Numbered from the stretch's first letter, positions 7,850 through 16,677 are shown. The stretch is 64,000 bases of DNA from Kribbella aluminosa (GCF_017876295.1 NZ_JAGINT010000001.1:2294001-2358000); one strand, 5' to 3'. The notes: generated from the letters alone by a model not told the origin. Translations and numbers: made by a program.

Positions 7850-8939
7850 CGACGATGAACGACATGGTCAGGCTGCTGGCCTGGGCGATGCCGCCGATGA
7901 TCGACGGGGCGACCAGGCCGGACGCGTAGGTGATGGTGGCGACGCCGGCGATCGCCTGGCTGGCGTTGCCGCCGGTGCGGCCGGCGGCGGCGAAGGCGAG
8001 CGGTACGACGACCGCGATGCCGACGCCGATCAGCCCGAAGCCGATCATCGCGACGATCGCGTCCGGCGCGACGACCACGAGCAACCCGCCGAGGGTCGCG
8101 ATCACACCGCTGGCCCGCACCGTACGAACCGCACCGAACCGGTCCACGACAGCGTCGCCGGTGATCCGCGCGATCGCCATCGTCAACGCGAACCCGGTCG
8201 TCGCGCCGGCCGCGACCCCGGCCGAGCTGTCCAGGATGTCGCGCAGGTACACCGCCGACCAGTCCAGGCTCGCGCCCTCCGCGAACACCGCACAGAATCC
8301 GACCGCTCCGATCAGCAACGCCGACTTCGGCGGCAACGCGAACCGCGCCGGCGGCTCCTCGTCCTCCTCCGGATGCAGGTTCAGCACGAACTGGCAGACC
8401 ACCGCACCGACGATCGTCAGGACGACGGCCGCGACCGTGTGGTGGATCTGCGCGCTGACGTTCGCATGGGCCGCGATCGTGCCGACCGCGGAGCCGATCA
8501 GCGCGCCCACGCTCCACAGCCCGTGCAGCCCGGACATGATCGACTTCTTCAGCCGCCGTTCGATCTCGACGCCGAGCGCGTTCATCGCCACGTCGGCCAT
8601 CCCCGCCGTACCGCCGTAGATCAGCAGAGCGGCGCACAACGTCAGCAGGCCGGGCGCGAACGACGGCAGGATCAGCGCCAGCGTCCACAACGCGAGCAGC
8701 CCGCGGAGTGCGGTCCGGGTGCCGAACCGATGGCTGACCCGGGCGGCGAGCGGCATCATCAGCGCCGCGCCGAGGGCCGGGAACGCGAGCGCCAGCCCGA
8801 GCTGCCCGGCGGACAGTCCGGCGTGCTCCTGGATCCACGGCACCCGGGTCGCGAACGATCCGGTCACCGACCCGTGGACGCAGAAGACCGCGGCGACGGC
8901 GTACCGGGAGCGCTTGACGAGCGTGGTGTCATCTGTCAC
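7758..8939 (-). CDS. MFS transporter, paralogue of the one at 9750
   Basis: 393-aa, 12-helix major facilitator. Features include the helix-4 region MADVAMNALGVEIER, SGLHGLWSVGALIGSAVG in helix 5, a charged central loop (LHPEEDEEPP) and FAEGASLDWSAVYLRDIL at the start of the second half. These match, segment by segment, the MFS protein on the other side of the DeoR gene, so both belong to one subfamily (YbjJ-like). The GTG start at 8939 follows TAGCGT (8953-8948) by 8 nt. It diverges from the DeoR gene and is likely co-regulated with it. Substrate unknown. Confidence 0.87.
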   Translation of the reverse strand: MTDDTTLVKRSRYAVAAVFCVHGSVTGSFATRVPWIQEHAGLSAGQLGLALAFPALGAALMMPLAARVSHRFGTRTALRGLLALWTLALILPSFAPGLLTLCAALLIYGGTAGMADVAMNALGVEIERRLKKSIMSGLHGLWSVGALIGSAVGTIAAHANVSAQIHHTVAAVVLTIVGAVVCQFVLNLHPEEDEEPPARFALPPKSALLIGAVGFCAVFAEGASLDWSAVYLRDILDSSAGVAAGATTGFALTMAIARITGDAVVDRFGAVRTVRASGVIATLGGLLVVVAPDAIVAMIGFGLIGVGIAVVVPLAFAAAGRTGGNASQAIAGVATITYASGLVAPSIIGGIAQASSLTMSFIVVTALAAGLAVFARVLATRPAATAATEGRQN

Positions 8940-8991
8940 AAGTGAACACGCTATCTGTTTGAACGATCAGGCGGATGGTAGTTTTTTGCGC

Positions 8992-9753
8992 ATGAGAAGT
9001 GCGGAACGGCACCAAGTGATCGTAGAACGCCTACGAGCCGTCGACCGAGTGTCGGTCCAGGAACTGGTCGAGGCCACCGAGGCGTCGGACATGACGGTCC
9101 GCCGCGATCTCGACTTCCTGGCGGTGCAGGGCGTGCTGAAACGCGTCCACGGGGGCGCGGTGTCCGCGATGCCGTCCGGTCTGGAGCCGCCGCACTCGCT
9201 TCGTTCGCAGGCCGCCGTCGCCGCCAAGCAGGCGATCGCCCGCGCCGCCGTCGCGCACCTCCGCGACGGCGAGACGATCGTCCTGGACGGCGGCACGACG
9301 GCACTCGAGACCGCCAGGCTGCTGCACGACCGCGCGCTGACTGTCATGCCGCTCTCGCTGCACGTCGCGCACGAGTTGGCGGACGCGCCACGGATCCGGC
9401 TGCTGATACCGGGCGGCGAGGCGCGCAAGGGCGAGCTCTCGCTGGTCGGCCCGCTGACCGTGGCGTCGTTGCGGGCGCTGCGCTTCGACGCCGCCGTACT
9501 GAGCCCGTGCGCTTTCAGCCTGGATGCCGGACTGACCGCGTTCGACCTGGGTGACGCCGAGGTCAAGCAGGAGGCGATGAACGTCGCCACCCGCACGATC
9601 GTGCTCGCCGACGGCGCCAAGTGGGACCGCGCCGCACTCGCCTACGTCTGCCCGGCGGACCGCCCCGACCTGATCATCACCGACGACTCCGCACCCGAGG
9701 ACCAACGAACCGTGCTCACCCAACGCGGCGCCCTGGTAGAGGTCGCCTCTTGA
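8992..9753 (+). CDS. DeoR family transcriptional regulator
   Basis: 253-aa regulator with the DeoR winged helix (VSVQELVEATEASDMTVRRDLDFLAVQGVLKRVHGGA, about residues 18-55) and a C-terminal sugar-phosphate sensing domain (DGGTTALETARLL, and DLGDAEVKQEAM late in the protein). DeoR proteins normally respond to phosphorylated sugars. The ATG at 8992 lies 7 nt after TAGTTT (8979-8984), a weak leaderless-type promoter in the same 52-bp gap that serves the divergent MFS gene. The downstream MFS start overlaps its stop codon, so the two are translated together. Confidence 0.9.
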   Translation: MRSAERHQVIVERLRAVDRVSVQELVEATEASDMTVRRDLDFLAVQGVLKRVHGGAVSAMPSGLEPPHSLRSQAAVAAKQAIARAAVAHLRDGETIVLDGGTTALETARLLHDRALTVMPLSLHVAHELADAPRIRLLIPGGEARKGELSLVGPLTVASLRALRFDAAVLSPCAFSLDAGLTAFDLGDAEVKQEAMNVATRTIVLADGAKWDRAALAYVCPADRPDLIITDDSAPEDQRTVLTQRGALVEVAS

Positions 9754-10922
9754 ACGCCGTCGACCTACAACTCCAGACCGCCCCACCCCGCGCCGCTCGC
9801 GTTGCCACCTGGCTGTACTTCGGGCTGAACGGGTTCGCCGTCGGCATGTGGGTGGTGCACATCCCGAGCATCGAGCAGAGGACCGGGATCACCCACAGCA
9901 CGCTCGGGCTGCTCCTGCTGGTGCTCGGCGCCGCAGCCTTCACCGGCATGCAGGTCGCCGGGCCACTTGTCGACAAGATCGGCCAGCGCCGGCTGGTCCC
10001 GGCGGCCGGGATCCTGCTCGGTATCGCGCTCGCCGGCCCCGGGCTGGCCACGAACTGGTGGACTCTCGGCCTCGCGCTGATCTTCGTCGGCTTCGGCAAC
10101 GGCTCGATCGACGTCGGGATGAACGCGCAGGCCGTGGTGGTCGAGCGCGGCTACCCGCGGCCGATCATGGCCGCGTTCCACGCGATGTGGTCGATCGGCG
10201 GTGCGATCGCCGCGGTCGTCGGCGCGGCCACGTTGCGGGCCGGCGTACCGACCGAGGTCACGCTCGCACTGGCCGGCGTGGTCTGCATCGTGCTGTCGCT
10301 GATCGCCAGCCGATTCTTGCTGGAGGCAACCGAACCCGCCGGGGAAGTGGACGAGGCGCCGCGGACGAAGCCGTCGGCCAAGCTCGTCTGGGCGCTCGGC
10401 GGGCTCGCCTTCGGCCTGATGCTGTCCGAGGGGGTCGCCAACGACTGGGCGGCGCTGCACTTCCGCGACGTCCTCGGTACGTCGGTCAGCACGGCCGCCT
10501 ACGCGTACGCCGCGTTCGCGGTGGCGATGACCGTCGGACGCTTCCTCACCGACCGGGTCGCCGTCGTCGTCGGCCCGGCCGCGATCGTGCGCTGGGGTGC
10601 CGCGATGGCAGCGGTCGGCCTGACGCTGGTGATCGTGGTCCCGTGGGTGCCCGTCGCGCTCGTCGGCTGGGCGGTCTTCGGCCTCGGCCTGGCCGGCGGC
10701 GTACCACAGCTGTTCACCGCCGCCGGCAACCTCGACCCGCGGTCCTCGGGCGCGCTGATGGCCCGTGTGGTCGGCCTCGGGTACGTCGGCCTGCTGGCCG
10801 GCCCGGCGCTGATCGGCGGCCTCGCGCACTGGATGCCGCTGAACGTCGCGTTCGTCCTGCCGGTCGTGCTCTGCGTACTGACGTTCTTCGGCGGACCGGT
10901 GCTCAACTCGAAGAGGAACTGA
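9750..10922 (+). CDS. MFS transporter coupled to deoR-type gene
   Basis: 390-aa, 12-helix facilitator. I set the start at TTG 9750, which overlaps the DeoR stop as TTGA, because the first residues NAVDLQLQTAPPRAARVATWLYFGLNGF lead straight into helix 1; the open frame before that is a shadow of the regulator gene. SIDVGMNAQAVVVERG, FHAMWSIGGAIAAVVG and LSEGVANDWAALHFRDVL align with segments of the MFS protein at 7758-8939. The pair flank the regulator and may move related sugars or drugs. The 3' end overlaps the convergent PLP enzyme gene by 20 bp. Confidence 0.86.
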   Translation: MNAVDLQLQTAPPRAARVATWLYFGLNGFAVGMWVVHIPSIEQRTGITHSTLGLLLLVLGAAAFTGMQVAGPLVDKIGQRRLVPAAGILLGIALAGPGLATNWWTLGLALIFVGFGNGSIDVGMNAQAVVVERGYPRPIMAAFHAMWSIGGAIAAVVGAATLRAGVPTEVTLALAGVVCIVLSLIASRFLLEATEPAGEVDEAPRTKPSAKLVWALGGLAFGLMLSEGVANDWAALHFRDVLGTSVSTAAYAYAAFAVAMTVGRFLTDRVAVVVGPAAIVRWGAAMAAVGLTLVIVVPWVPVALVGWAVFGLGLAGGVPQLFTAAGNLDPRSSGALMARVVGLGYVGLLAGPALIGGLAHWMPLNVAFVLPVVLCVLTFFGGPVLNSKRN

Positions 10923-12012
10923 GCGCCTGCTCGAGGTCGGCCCACAGATCCGCGGGGTGCTCGATCCCGACGGACAGGCGGATCAGGTCCTCGGGGATGG
11001 TCGGGACCTCGATCGGCCAGCGGCGGCGGCGTTCGAGCAGCGACTCGACGCCGCCGAGGCTGGTGGCGTGGACCCACAGCCGGGTGCTCTCGCAGACCTT
11101 CTGGGCTCCGGGGGCGTCGCCGCCGAGTTCGATCGCGAGGATCGCGCCGAAGCCGGACATCTGCGCCGCGGCCCGGGCGTGACCGGGATCGCCGGGCAGC
11201 CCGGGGTACCGGACCCGGCTGACCCGGGGGTGCTGCAGCAGGCGCTCGGCGAGGTACGCCGCGGTCGACTGCGCGCGGTCGAGCCGGAGCGCGAGCGTCC
11301 GCAGACCGCGGAGCGCGAGCCAGGCGTCCATCGAGCCGGGGATCGCCCCGAGGCTGCGGCGGCGCAGCTCGATCGCGGACCAGAGGCCGTCGTCGGCGGT
11401 GACCACGGCGCCGAGGATCACGTCCGAGTGGCCGGCGATGAACTTGGTGGCCGAGTGCATCACCACGTCGGCGCCGAGCCGCAACGGCTGCTGCAGCAGG
11501 GGAGTGGCGAAGGTGTTGTCGACGACCACGGTCGCGCCGGCGGCATGGGCGGCCGCGGCGAGGGCCGGGATGTCGGCGACCTCCATCGCGGGGTTGGTCG
11601 GTGACTCGATCCACAGCAGGTCGGCGCCGTCGACGTCGACCGCCTCGGTGTCCGCGATGTCGGCGCGCTGGACGGTGAGCCGGCCGGTTTCGGCGTACTG
11701 GTCGAGGAGTGCGAGGACCCCGGAGTACGCGTGCTGCGGCGCCACCACGCGACCGCCGACGGGGACCAGGTCGATCACCGCCGCGGCCGCCGCCATCCCG
11801 GAGGCGAAGCTCAGCGCCCGGCCGCCTTCGAGCTGACCGAGGGTGTCCTCGAGCGCGGTCCAGGCGTCGTTGCCGAACCGTCCGTACCCGCGATCGCCGC
11901 CGGCCACGTACGTCGAGCTGAACACCGGCGACGGTCCGACGGGGGCGTTCGGCACACGCTCCGGGCGGCCGGCGTGGACGACGACGGTGGACGGGTCGAG
12001 GTCAGGAGTCAT
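10903..12012 (-). CDS. Cys/Met metabolism PLP-dependent enzyme (cystathionine gamma-synthase/lyase-like)
   Basis: 369-aa fold-type I enzyme of the trans-sulfuration family. The Schiff-base lysine is K190 in SATKFIAGHSDV; phosphate-binding GMAAAAAV, WIESPTNP and VVVDNTFATP are also present. Members cleave or make cystathionine, homocysteine or methionine in the cytosol. I choose ATG 12012 with GGAGG eight bases upstream rather than GTG 12018, which would be 2 nt from that site. The protein is slightly shorter than canonical MetB. It lies downstream of the TetR gene on the same strand, separated by a strong hairpin. Exact substrate is uncertain. Confidence 0.87.
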   Translation of the reverse strand: MTPDLDPSTVVVHAGRPERVPNAPVGPSPVFSSTYVAGGDRGYGRFGNDAWTALEDTLGQLEGGRALSFASGMAAAAAVIDLVPVGGRVVAPQHAYSGVLALLDQYAETGRLTVQRADIADTEAVDVDGADLLWIESPTNPAMEVADIPALAAAAHAAGATVVVDNTFATPLLQQPLRLGADVVMHSATKFIAGHSDVILGAVVTADDGLWSAIELRRRSLGAIPGSMDAWLALRGLRTLALRLDRAQSTAAYLAERLLQHPRVSRVRYPGLPGDPGHARAAAQMSGFGAILAIELGGDAPGAQKVCESTRLWVHATSLGGVESLLERRRRWPIEVPTIPEDLIRLSVGIEHPADLWADLEQALSSSSS

Positions 12013-12030
12013 ACGCACATCCTCCAGCTA

Positions 12031-12072
12031 CGTCCGAAGATCCGAGGTCCAGGGCCCACAGTTCTTCGGACG
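12031..12072 (-). terminator. Hairpin between tetR gene and PLP-enzyme gene
   Basis: CGTCCGAAGA (12031-12040) and TCTTCGGACG (12063-12072) are perfect 10-bp inverted arms with a 22-nt loop containing GGGCCC. It sits 8 bp after the TetR stop and directly before the GGAGG of the PLP-enzyme gene, both read on the minus strand. There is no U-tract, so it may be an intercistronic stem or attenuator and not a simple terminator. Confidence 0.55.
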
Positions 12073-12080
12073 CAAGGGGG

Positions 12081-12680
12081 TCAGCGGGAGCTGGGGAGGG
12101 GGAGGTCGCCGGTTTCCAGGAGCGCCATCGCCTGCCGGGCGAGTTGGCGGGCGTCGACGGCGCCTGGGCTGTCGACCCAGACCCGGACCACGTTCTCGAT
12201 GATGTTCATCGTGATCCCGGCGGACAGCGCCGCGACGAACTCCGCGCGCAGCGGGTCGCCCGGCAATCGCTGTACCAGCGCGGCCGCGAGGTCGTTGCGG
12301 AACCGCCAGATCAGCTCGTTGAGGTGTGCGCTCACCGACCCGTTCCGCTCGGCCAGGTCGAACACCGCACGGACCCGGTCGGGGTTGCTCTCCAGCTGTT
12401 CGAGGACGCGCTCGACCACGGTCCGCAAACCGTCGCGGAGGTCCAGCGCGGGCTGGTGGTGGAACCAGCTGACGGCGTCGGCCAGGCAGTCGTCGACGAA
12501 CTCGAGGACCAGCGTCTCCTTGGTCGGGAAGTACCGGTACAGCGTGCTCGGCCCGACCTCGGCGGCGGCCGCGATCTGCTCGACCGTGGTCCGGCCGAAT
12601 CCGTGGTCGCAGAACAGCTCGAACGCCTTGTCCGCGATCAGCCGGCGGGTCCGCTCCCGCTTCACCTCGCGCAGTCCCAT
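12081..12680 (-). CDS. TetR family regulator, divergent from P450
   Basis: 199-aa regulator. The N-terminal helix-turn-helix is FELFCDHGFGRTTVEQIAAAAEVGPSTLYRYFPTKETL (about residues 18-55), followed by an alpha-helical ligand domain with hydrophobic stretches. ATG 12680 follows TAACCT (12693-12688) by 7 nt, so the mRNA is probably leaderless; the frame continues open upstream but without support. It diverges from a cytochrome P450 gene over a 99-bp gap that contains a perfect 15-bp palindrome. It likely represses the P450 and itself in response to a hydrophobic P450 substrate. Confidence 0.9.
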   Translation of the reverse strand: MGLREVKRERTRRLIADKAFELFCDHGFGRTTVEQIAAAAEVGPSTLYRYFPTKETLVLEFVDDCLADAVSWFHHQPALDLRDGLRTVVERVLEQLESNPDRVRAVFDLAERNGSVSAHLNELIWRFRNDLAAALVQRLPGDPLRAEFVAALSAGITMNIIENVVRVWVDSPGAVDARQLARQAMALLETGDLPLPSSR

Positions 12681-12742
12681 GGCGGGCAGGTTACCGCGTG
12701 CGACTCGCCGAAGGGTGTTCCGAATCGGAAGCGTCCGCCATA

Positions 12743-12757
12743 TGGTAGTCACTACCA
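12743..12757. promoter_or_regulatory. TetR operator palindrome TGGTAGT-C-ACTACCA
   Basis: A perfect 7-1-7 palindrome sits 23 bp before the P450 start and 62 bp before the TetR start. TATGGT (12741-12746) overlaps it and could be the P450 -10 box. Size, symmetry and position are typical of operators for TetR proteins that regulate a divergent neighbour. Confidence 0.75.
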
Positions 12758-12779
12758 AATTCTCCGTGAGGGGTTGCCG

Positions 12780-14021
12780 ATGACCGAGAGCTTTCCCGTC
12801 CGCAGGCCGTCCGGCTGCCCGTTCGACCCGGCACCCGAGTACGCCGGTTACCGCCGTACCGAGGCGCCCGCGAAGGTGTCCACGCCGGCCGGCGTCGACG
12901 CGTACGTGATCAGCCGGTACGACGACGTCCGCACGCTGCTCCGGGACACCCGGCTCAGCTCGCGACTGGCGCCGTCCGAGCACGTCGTACCGGACGCGGA
13001 CCTGGACCGCGAGGTGGAGTCGGGCTCGATCCTGCAGGCCGACGGGGCGGCGCACAAACGGCTGCGCCGGATGCTCGCGACCGAGTTCGCGGTGAAGCGG
13101 ATGGAGGCGCTGCGCCCGCGGGTCGCGGCGATGGTCGAGGAACGGATCGACGCCATGCTGGACTCTTCCCCCACCCCACCACCCCGGTCAGGACCGGCCG
13201 CCGACGGGCCGGTCGATCTGGTGCAGGAGTTCGCGCTGCCGATCCCGTCGCTGGTGATCTGCGAGCTGCTCGGCGTCCCGTACGCGGACCGCGACGAGTT
13301 CCAGGAGCGGAGCGCCCAGCTCGTCCGGGTCGACGGGTGGACCGAGGAGAGCCAGCGGGCCAGCGACGACCTGAACCAGTACATCGTCGGCCTGGTGCTG
13401 GCGAAGCAGGCGCATCGCGAGGACGACATCCTGTCCCGGCTGATCACCCGCGGCGAGGAGCTCGGTACGCCGTTGAGCATCGAGGAGCTGGTGTCGGTCG
13501 GCGTCACGTTGCTGATCGCCGGCCACGAGACGACCGCGAACATGATCGCGCTCAGCACGCTCGCGCTGCTGCGGAATCCTGCGCAGCTCGACCTGCTCCG
13601 TTCGGATCCGTCCACAGTGCCGGCCGCCGTGGAGGAGCTGCTCCGGTACCTGTCGGTGGTGCACTTCGGGCTGTTCCGGCAGGTGACCGACGACTTGACG
13701 GTCGGATCGTCGACGATCGGCGCGGGCGACTACCTGATCGCCGCGCTGTCGTCGGCGAACCGCGACGAGAGCGTGTTCCCGGACCCGGACCGGCTGGATC
13801 TGGAACGGGACGCCGCGGCGCACGTCGCGTTCGGGTTCGGGCCGCACCAGTGCATCGGGCAGCAGCTCGCGCGGCTCGAGCTGCAGGAGGTGTTCACGCG
13901 GTTGTTCGCGCGGATCCCGACGCTGCGGCTCGCCGTACCGTTCGAGGAGGTCGACTACCGGGAGAACACGCTCGTGTACGGAGTGACAGCGTTGCCAGTC
14001 ACCTGGGACGTGCCGATCTGA
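12780..14021 (+). CDS. Cytochrome P450
   Basis: 413-aa soluble bacterial P450. The heme thiolate is C358 in FGFGPHQCIG; the oxygen-activation I-helix motif is AGHETT (residues 247-252); the K-helix ExxR appears in EELLRYLS. The N-terminus has no membrane anchor. A Pro-rich insert (SSPTPPPRSGPAADGP, near residue 125-140) is unusual in this position and probably a surface loop. Start ATG 12780, with GAGGGG upstream. Redox partners (ferredoxin, reductase) are not encoded nearby. It probably hydroxylates a xenobiotic or secondary metabolite under control of the divergent TetR. Confidence 0.95.
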   Translation: MTESFPVRRPSGCPFDPAPEYAGYRRTEAPAKVSTPAGVDAYVISRYDDVRTLLRDTRLSSRLAPSEHVVPDADLDREVESGSILQADGAAHKRLRRMLATEFAVKRMEALRPRVAAMVEERIDAMLDSSPTPPPRSGPAADGPVDLVQEFALPIPSLVICELLGVPYADRDEFQERSAQLVRVDGWTEESQRASDDLNQYIVGLVLAKQAHREDDILSRLITRGEELGTPLSIEELVSVGVTLLIAGHETTANMIALSTLALLRNPAQLDLLRSDPSTVPAAVEELLRYLSVVHFGLFRQVTDDLTVGSSTIGAGDYLIAALSSANRDESVFPDPDRLDLERDAAAHVAFGFGPHQCIGQQLARLELQEVFTRLFARIPTLRLAVPFEEVDYRENTLVYGVTALPVTWDVPI

Positions 14022-14066
14022 ACGCTTCTTAACCGAACCCCGGTCGGATCATGATCTCCGGACCGC

Positions 14067-14072
14067 TACAGT
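14067..14072 (+). promoter_or_regulatory. -10 box of ddl, leaderless type
   Basis: TACAGT lies 7 nt before the GTG start of the ligase gene at 14080; no Shine-Dalgarno sequence intervenes. No convincing -35 hexamer is visible. Confidence 0.5.
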
Positions 14073-14079
14073 CGAGCCG

Positions 14080-15210
14080 GTGAGTGAGTACTCGGAAGAC
14101 AAGCGCAAGCCCCGGGTCGCCGTCGTGTTCGGCGGCCGGTCGAGCGAGCACGCCATCTCCTGCGTGACCGCGGCGAACGTCCTGCAGGTCATCGACCGGG
14201 ACAGGTACGACGTCGTCCCGGTCGGGATCAGTACCAGCGGGCACTGGGTGCTGGAGAGCGGCGATCCCGAGCGGCTGTCGATCACCGACGGCAAGCTCCC
14301 CGAGGTCGACGTCACCGCGATGCCGGTGCTGTTCGGCGCGAACCGCGAGCTCGTGGTCAGCGAGCCCGACCAGGTGCCGAGCACGCTCGGCGAGGTCGAC
14401 GTGGTGTTCCCGCTGCTGCACGGCCCGTGGGGCGAGGACGGCACCATCCAGGGCCTGCTCGAGATGTCGGACATCCGGTACGTCGGGTCCGGGGTGCTGG
14501 CCAGCGCCGTCGGCATGGACAAGCACTACATGAAGGTCGTGTTCCAGGCCGCCGGCCTCGAGGTCACGCCGTACGTCGTGATCCGGGACCGGGACTGGCG
14601 GCAGGACCCGGCCGGCTGCCGGGAGGCCGTCGACGCGCTCGGCTACCCGGTGTTCGTGAAGCCGTGCCGCGGCGGGTCGAGCCTCGGGATCACCAAGGTG
14701 AACAGCCTGGACGAGCTCGACGGCGCGATGGTCGAGGCCCGTGCGCACGACCCGAAGGTGATCGTCGAGGCCTCGGCGAAGGACCCGCGCGAGATCGAGG
14801 TCGGCGTACTCGGCGGGCTGGACGGCACCAAGCCCGAGGTCAGCGTCTGCGGCGAGGTCGCGGTGTCCGGCGGCGGGCACGACTTCTACGACTTCGAGAC
14901 CAAGTACCTGCCGGAGGGCGAGGAGTACCTGGCGCTCTCGGTGCCGGCCGACCTGCCCGCGGAGCTCGCGAACGAGATCCGCGCCAAGGCGCTGACCGCG
15001 TTCGACGCGATCGAGGCCGAGGGGCTGGCCCGGGTCGACTTCTTCGTCGACGCGGACAACCGGGTGATCATCAACGAGATCAACACGATGCCCGGATTCA
15101 CGCCGACCAGCATGTTCCCGCGGCTGTGGGCAGCCACCGGCAAGGACTACGCGAGCCTGGTCGAGCACCTGCTGCAGCTCGCGATGAACCGCCCGACCGG
15201 TCTCCGCTGA
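14080..15210 (+). CDS. ddl: D-alanine--D-alanine ligase
   Basis: 376-aa ATP-grasp ligase that makes the D-Ala-D-Ala dipeptide for peptidoglycan in the cytosol. Diagnostic segments are VVFGGRSSEHAISC at the N-terminus, LHGPWGEDGTIQG, the ATP-grasp strand VFVKPCRGGSSLGITKV, EIEVGVLGG, and the metal-binding end NEINTMPGFTPTSMFP. Length and order are canonical. The GTG start at 14080 is fixed by the -10 box just upstream. In other actinobacteria this gene neighbours the DUF3515 gene and thiL; here ~5 kb of accessory genes separate them. Confidence 0.96.
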   Translation: MSEYSEDKRKPRVAVVFGGRSSEHAISCVTAANVLQVIDRDRYDVVPVGISTSGHWVLESGDPERLSITDGKLPEVDVTAMPVLFGANRELVVSEPDQVPSTLGEVDVVFPLLHGPWGEDGTIQGLLEMSDIRYVGSGVLASAVGMDKHYMKVVFQAAGLEVTPYVVIRDRDWRQDPAGCREAVDALGYPVFVKPCRGGSSLGITKVNSLDELDGAMVEARAHDPKVIVEASAKDPREIEVGVLGGLDGTKPEVSVCGEVAVSGGGHDFYDFETKYLPEGEEYLALSVPADLPAELANEIRAKALTAFDAIEAEGLARVDFFVDADNRVIINEINTMPGFTPTSMFPRLWAATGKDYASLVEHLLQLAMNRPTGLR

Positions 15211-15219
15211 CCCGTCGGC

Positions 15220-16677
15220 ATGGCGCTCGTCGACACGCAGTACGGGCCGGTCCTGGGGACCGACGCGCTCGCGTTCAAGGGCATCCCGTACGCCGCGCCG
15301 CCGGTCGGGCCGGACCGCTTCCGGGCGCCGCGCCCGCCGGAGCCGTGGAGCGCGCCGCTGAACGCGACGGCGTACGGGCCGACGGCGCCGCAGACCGGCG
15401 CCGTCGGCCCGCTGGCCGAGTTCGTCCCGCGGGCCATCATCCCGGGCGACGACTACCTGAACCTGAACGTCTGGTCGCCGGACCTGGGCGGGAACGCGCC
15501 GGTGATGGTGTTCATCCACGGCGGATCGTTCACCAGCGGGTCCGGTGCGCTCTCGGTGTACGACGGCAGCCGGTTCGCGCGCGACGGTGTCGTGCTGGTG
15601 ACGATCAACTACCGGCTCGGCGCGGACGGGTTCCTGTGGTTCGGTGACGGTACGCCGAACCTCGGGCTGCTGGACCAGATCGCGGCGCTGACCTGGGTCC
15701 GCGACAACATCGCGGGGTTCGGCGGCGACCCCGGCAACGTGACGATCTTCGGTGAGTCGGCCGGTGCGATGAGCGTCTGCACACTGCTCGCGATGCCGGC
15801 CGCCGCGGGTCTGTTCCACCGCGCGATCGCCGAGTCCGGTGCGGCGCACAACACGATCGGCGCCGCCACCGCCCGGCTGGTCGGCGAACGGCTGGCCGCG
15901 ATCCTCGGGACAGCGCCGACCCGTGAGGCGATCGCCGGCGTACCGGTCGAGCGGCTGCTCGCGGCGCAGGACCAGCTCGGCCAGCAAGTGATGGAGAGGC
16001 CACGGGCGAAGGTGTGGGGCGACGTCGCGCGCACGCTGCTGCCGTTCAGCCCGGTGGTCGACGGTGAGCTGCTGCCGGCGCCGCCGATCGACCGCATTCG
16101 GGCCGGTGCGGCCGCGGACATCGACCTGCTGATCGGTACCAACAGCGAGGAGGCGCGGCTCTTCCTGATCCCGACCGGAGCCGCCGCCAAGATCAGCACT
16201 CCGCTGCTGTACGCCGCCACCCGGATGCGCTTCGGGTTGTCGATGAACGGCGTCCGCCGGTACCGCGCGAACCGCCCGGACGCCACGCCCGGCGAGGTGC
16301 TGGCCGCGATCATGACCGACTCGTACTACCGCATCCCCGCGATCCGGCTGGCCGAGGCGCATTCCAGGACGCACATCTACGAGTTCGGCTGGCGGTCGCC
16401 GGCCTGCAACGGGACCCTCGGCGCCTGCCATGTGATCGAGCTGCCGTTCGTCTTCGACAACCTGGACGACCCGTCGATCGCGCCGATGCTCGGTGCCAGG
16501 CCGCCGCAGCACCTCGCGGACCTGGTGCACAAGTCGTGGGTCGACTTCGCGAAGACCGGCGATCCGGGCTGGCCGCCGTACACCCGTCCCGAACGCCTCA
16601 GCCGCTACTTCGCGAGCGCTTCCGGCACCACCACCAACGACCGCCCCGACGAACGCACCCGCTGGCCCCACCGCTAA
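15220..16677 (+). CDS. Type-B carboxylesterase
   Basis: 485-aa alpha/beta hydrolase of the carboxylesterase/cholinesterase family. The nucleophile is S180 in GESAG; the acid is E310 or E311 in NSEEARL; the base is H404 in GACHVIELPF. The oxyanion loop FIHGGSFTSGSG and EDYLNLNVW-like DDYLNLNVWSP are present. There is no signal peptide, so it is cytosolic. It begins 9 bp after the ddl stop on the same strand, possibly co-transcribed. The 3' end is repeat-like: TGGCCCCACCGCT in the last codons recurs just after the stop. Natural ester substrate unknown. Confidence 0.9.
   Translation: MALVDTQYGPVLGTDALAFKGIPYAAPPVGPDRFRAPRPPEPWSAPLNATAYGPTAPQTGAVGPLAEFVPRAIIPGDDYLNLNVWSPDLGGNAPVMVFIHGGSFTSGSGALSVYDGSRFARDGVVLVTINYRLGADGFLWFGDGTPNLGLLDQIAALTWVRDNIAGFGGDPGNVTIFGESAGAMSVCTLLAMPAAAGLFHRAIAESGAAHNTIGAATARLVGERLAAILGTAPTREAIAGVPVERLLAAQDQLGQQVMERPRAKVWGDVARTLLPFSPVVDGELLPAPPIDRIRAGAAADIDLLIGTNSEEARLFLIPTGAAAKISTPLLYAATRMRFGLSMNGVRRYRANRPDATPGEVLAAIMTDSYYRIPAIRLAEAHSRTHIYEFGWRSPACNGTLGACHVIELPFVFDNLDDPSIAPMLGARPPQHLADLVHKSWVDFAKTGDPGWPPYTRPERLSRYFASASGTTTNDRPDERTRWPHR

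Noticed and set aside
12019..12080. SAM riboswitch before the Cys/Met enzyme gene
   Set aside because: The leader is ~60 nt with a single hairpin; it is too short and lacks the multi-stem core I would expect.
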